Assembly: GCA_023666975.1 (NCBI GenBank)
Contig: JAMPAW010000008.1
Span: 22,134-57,257 of the forward strand
DNA length: 35,124 bases
Direction of reading: 5' to 3'
From: Clostridium sp.
GTDB lineage: Bacteria; Bacillota_A; Clostridia; Lachnospirales; Lachnospiraceae
In this document: positions 33,660-35,124 of the stretch, piece by piece
How the letters are laid out: each line of letters starts with the position of its first letter
Position numbering within the stretch: position 1 is the stretch's first letter
The notes under the pieces: model-generated
What the model was told of the DNA's origin: nothing
What the model saw: the letters and a program-made list of their open reading frames with translations, nothing else
Databases searched by the model: none
Position numbers and translations under genes: made by a program

Positions 33660-34238
33660 ATGGCAATTAATCAGGATGCAATAAAGGAACATATCAGGGG
33701 AATATTGGAGGCGCTCGGAGATGACCCTGACAGGGAAGGGCTTAAGGACACTCCGGAACGGGTCGCCAAAATGTATGCGGAGGTTTTTGAGGGAATGAAT
33801 TATACCAATGACGAGATTGCCGCCATGTATTCCAAGAGCTTTGATGTGCCGGTAAATGGCAGCGGCGATATGGTGGTGGTTAAGGATATCGAGGTTTTTA
33901 GTTATTGTGAACATCATCTGGCACTGATGTATGACATGAAAGTGGCGGTTGCATATATTCCTAAGGGAAGGGTGATTGGCTTAAGTAAGATTGCAAGGAT
34001 TGCAGATATGGCGGCAAAGCGTCTTCAGCTTCAGGAGAGGATTGGCACGGACATAGCGGAAATTATCAGCAAGGCTACCGGTTCAGGGGATGTGGCGGTT
34101 TATATTGAGGGGTGTCACAGCTGTATGACGGCAAGGGGAATCAAGAAAAATGCCTCGAAAACGGTTACCACAACTTTTCGGGGAAGGTTTGAAGAGGAGC
34201 AGGAGCTCAAAAACAGACTTTTGCTGATGCTGAAATAA
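33660..34238 (+). CDS. folE: GTP cyclohydrolase I
   Basis: 192 residues. It converts GTP to dihydroneopterin triphosphate, the first step for both folate and queuosine. The zinc ligands Cys83 and His86 (SYCEHHLAL) and Cys155 ([10 protein letters not shown]) are present. The ATG at 33660 follows GGAGG by five bases and is preferred over the ATG at 33648. Its place inside the que operon suggests a main role in feeding QueD, though it may also serve folate. It is a type IA, Zn-dependent enzyme, unrelated to FolE2. Confidence 0.95.
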   Translation: MAINQDAIKEHIRGILEALGDDPDREGLKDTPERVAKMYAEVFEGMNYTNDEIAAMYSKSFDVPVNGSGDMVVVKDIEVFSYCEHHLALMYDMKVAVAYIPKGRVIGLSKIARIADMAAKRLQLQERIGTDIAEIISKATGSGDVAVYIEGCHSCMTARGIKKNASKTVTTTFRGRFEEEQELKNRLLLMLK

Positions 34239-34278
34239 AGAATACAGGCAGTAATAGTGCACGAGGAGGAGAGTTAAA

Positions 34279-34950
34279 ATGAATATGAATACGAGAAACT
34301 GCAGCGAGGTGCTTGTGGTTTTTAGCGGAGGACAGGACAGTACGACTTGCCTGCTATGGGCATTGAAACGTTATCAAAAGGTGACTGCCGTATCTTTTGA
34401 TTACGGACAGAGGCATAAAAAGGAATTGGATTGTGCAAGGGAAATTGCAGATTTACTGGACGTGGAATGGCATGTGCTGGATATGGAACTGCTGAATAAG
34501 CTGGCACCGAATTCCCTGACGAGACAGGATATTACGGTCGACGAGGAAGCACCGGCTGCGGGAACACCGAACAGCGTGGTGGACGGGCGGAATATGCTGT
34601 TTTTGACTTTTGCAGCCGTATTTGCAAAGCAGAGAGGAATCACGGATTTGGTGACCGGTGTATCACAGAGTGACTTTTCGGGATATCCGGACTGTCGGGA
34701 CGTGTTTATCAAATCGCTGAATGCCACGTTGAATCTGGCGATGGATTATACCTTCTGCATTGAAACACCGCTGATGTGGATAGATAAGGCGGATACATGG
34801 AAGCTGGCGGAGGACTTGGGCGGACTTGAACTGATACGCAATAAGACATTGACCTGTTATAATGGGATAAAGGGGGACGGCTGTGGAAGCTGTCCAAGCT
34901 GTAAGCTCCGGAGAAAGGGATATGAGGAGTTTGTCAGAAGATATCATTGA
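34279..34950 (+). CDS. queC: 7-cyano-7-deazaguanine (preQ0) synthase
   Basis: 223 residues. It makes preQ0 from 7-carboxy-7-deazaguanine, ammonia and ATP. The PP-loop SGGQDS at 16-21 binds ATP. Four Cys (193, 202, 205, 208 in [16 protein letters not shown]) form the usual zinc site. The start follows GAGGAGAG. It ends the que block in this window; queF (preQ0 reductase) and tgt are not seen here. Confidence 0.96.
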   Translation: MNMNTRNCSEVLVVFSGGQDSTTCLLWALKRYQKVTAVSFDYGQRHKKELDCAREIADLLDVEWHVLDMELLNKLAPNSLTRQDITVDEEAPAAGTPNSVVDGRNMLFLTFAAVFAKQRGITDLVTGVSQSDFSGYPDCRDVFIKSLNATLNLAMDYTFCIETPLMWIDKADTWKLAEDLGGLELIRNKTLTCYNGIKGDGCGSCPSCKLRRKGYEEFVRRYH

Positions 34951-35124
34951 AAAAGACAGGGCAATCGCTTAATATTTTTTATCGCCATGAGAAATATCTG
35001 CCGGGTTTATCTTTGCGAATTGTCCGAAACCAGAATGTCTCTGCCTCTGCTCGTAACCTACGGCTTTCCGAGAAACTTCTGCCCTGCGTTCCGTATGGTT
35101 TATTTGCGTGCTCTTCAGGGAACT
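34951..35124. other. Non-coding stretch after queC, possibly a structured repeat
   Basis: No gene is supported in the last 174 bases. The sequence holds a distant inverted pair CAGGGCA (from about 34959) and TGCCCTG (near 35073), and a segment with GCTCGTAAC and ACGGCT. Those words also occur in the interior of the fold-back element at 7704-7955. It may be part of another copy of a repeat cut by the window edge. Confidence 0.35.

Overview
The window looks like chromosomal DNA of a low-to-mid GC Clostridia, most likely a Lachnospiraceae (Roseburia/Eubacterium/Butyrivibrio-type gut anaerobe). This is inferred from the dgt-dnaG-rpoD-trmK-nif3 gene order, T-box control of trp genes, a type-A RNase P RNA, strong AGGAGG ribosome sites and the style of the surface proteins. 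No species can be named from the sequence alone.

Layout. 1-130: probable right end of an IS200/IS605-type element (tnpB tail and omega-RNA-like hairpin). 130-5180: an AT-rich island of four surface/secreted protein genes (BspA-type leucine-rich repeats, InlB B-repeats, a transglutaminase-like enzyme, fibronectin-III-like tails). The first two reading frames overlap at AGGTGG-AAAA-CTT-TGA, which closely resembles the prfB (RF2) +1 recoding site. 5240-11970: a tryptophan operon with a sigma-A promoter, a T-box leader and trpE-G-D-C-B-A. There is no trpF, and a roughly 250-280 bp fold-back element sits between trpG and trpD. 11943-12746: a convergent MerR regulator with a MerR-style long-spacer promoter. 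12880-18440: EcsC-family protein, CaCA antiporter, coiled-coil protein, HD-GYP protein and a glycosyltransferase-aldo/keto reductase fusion. 18588-19845: a trigger-factor-like lipoprotein and its terminator. 19940-27447: dgt, dnaG, rpoD, trmK, a nif3-like gene and a TGS-nucleoside kinase gene. 27527-28349: a conserved-looking protein of unknown function. 28402-28747: rnpB on the minus strand. 28793-29587: an AP2-like DNA-binding protein on the minus strand. 29713-32282: a 3D-domain cell-wall protein and threonine synthase. 32371-34950: a preQ1-I-like riboswitch with terminator, then queD-queE-folE-queC for preQ0/queuosine synthesis.

How the parts work together. The trp genes convert chorismate to tryptophan under tRNA-Trp sensing, except for the missing isomerase step. 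The que operon converts GTP to preQ0 under apparent preQ1 feedback. The dgt-dnaG-rpoD block is housekeeping replication and transcription. Two copies of a small inverted-repeat element (29739-29811 and 32259-32366) flank the 3D-thrC pair. One copy supplies the last codons of thrC and sits directly against the riboswitch; the other overlaps the promoter of the 3D gene.

The points most worth a second look are the putative +1 recoding site, the fold-back element inside the trp operon, the absent trpF, the glycosyltransferase-AKR fusion coupled to an HD-GYP gene, the paired miniature elements, and the AP2/HNH-like protein beside rnpB.
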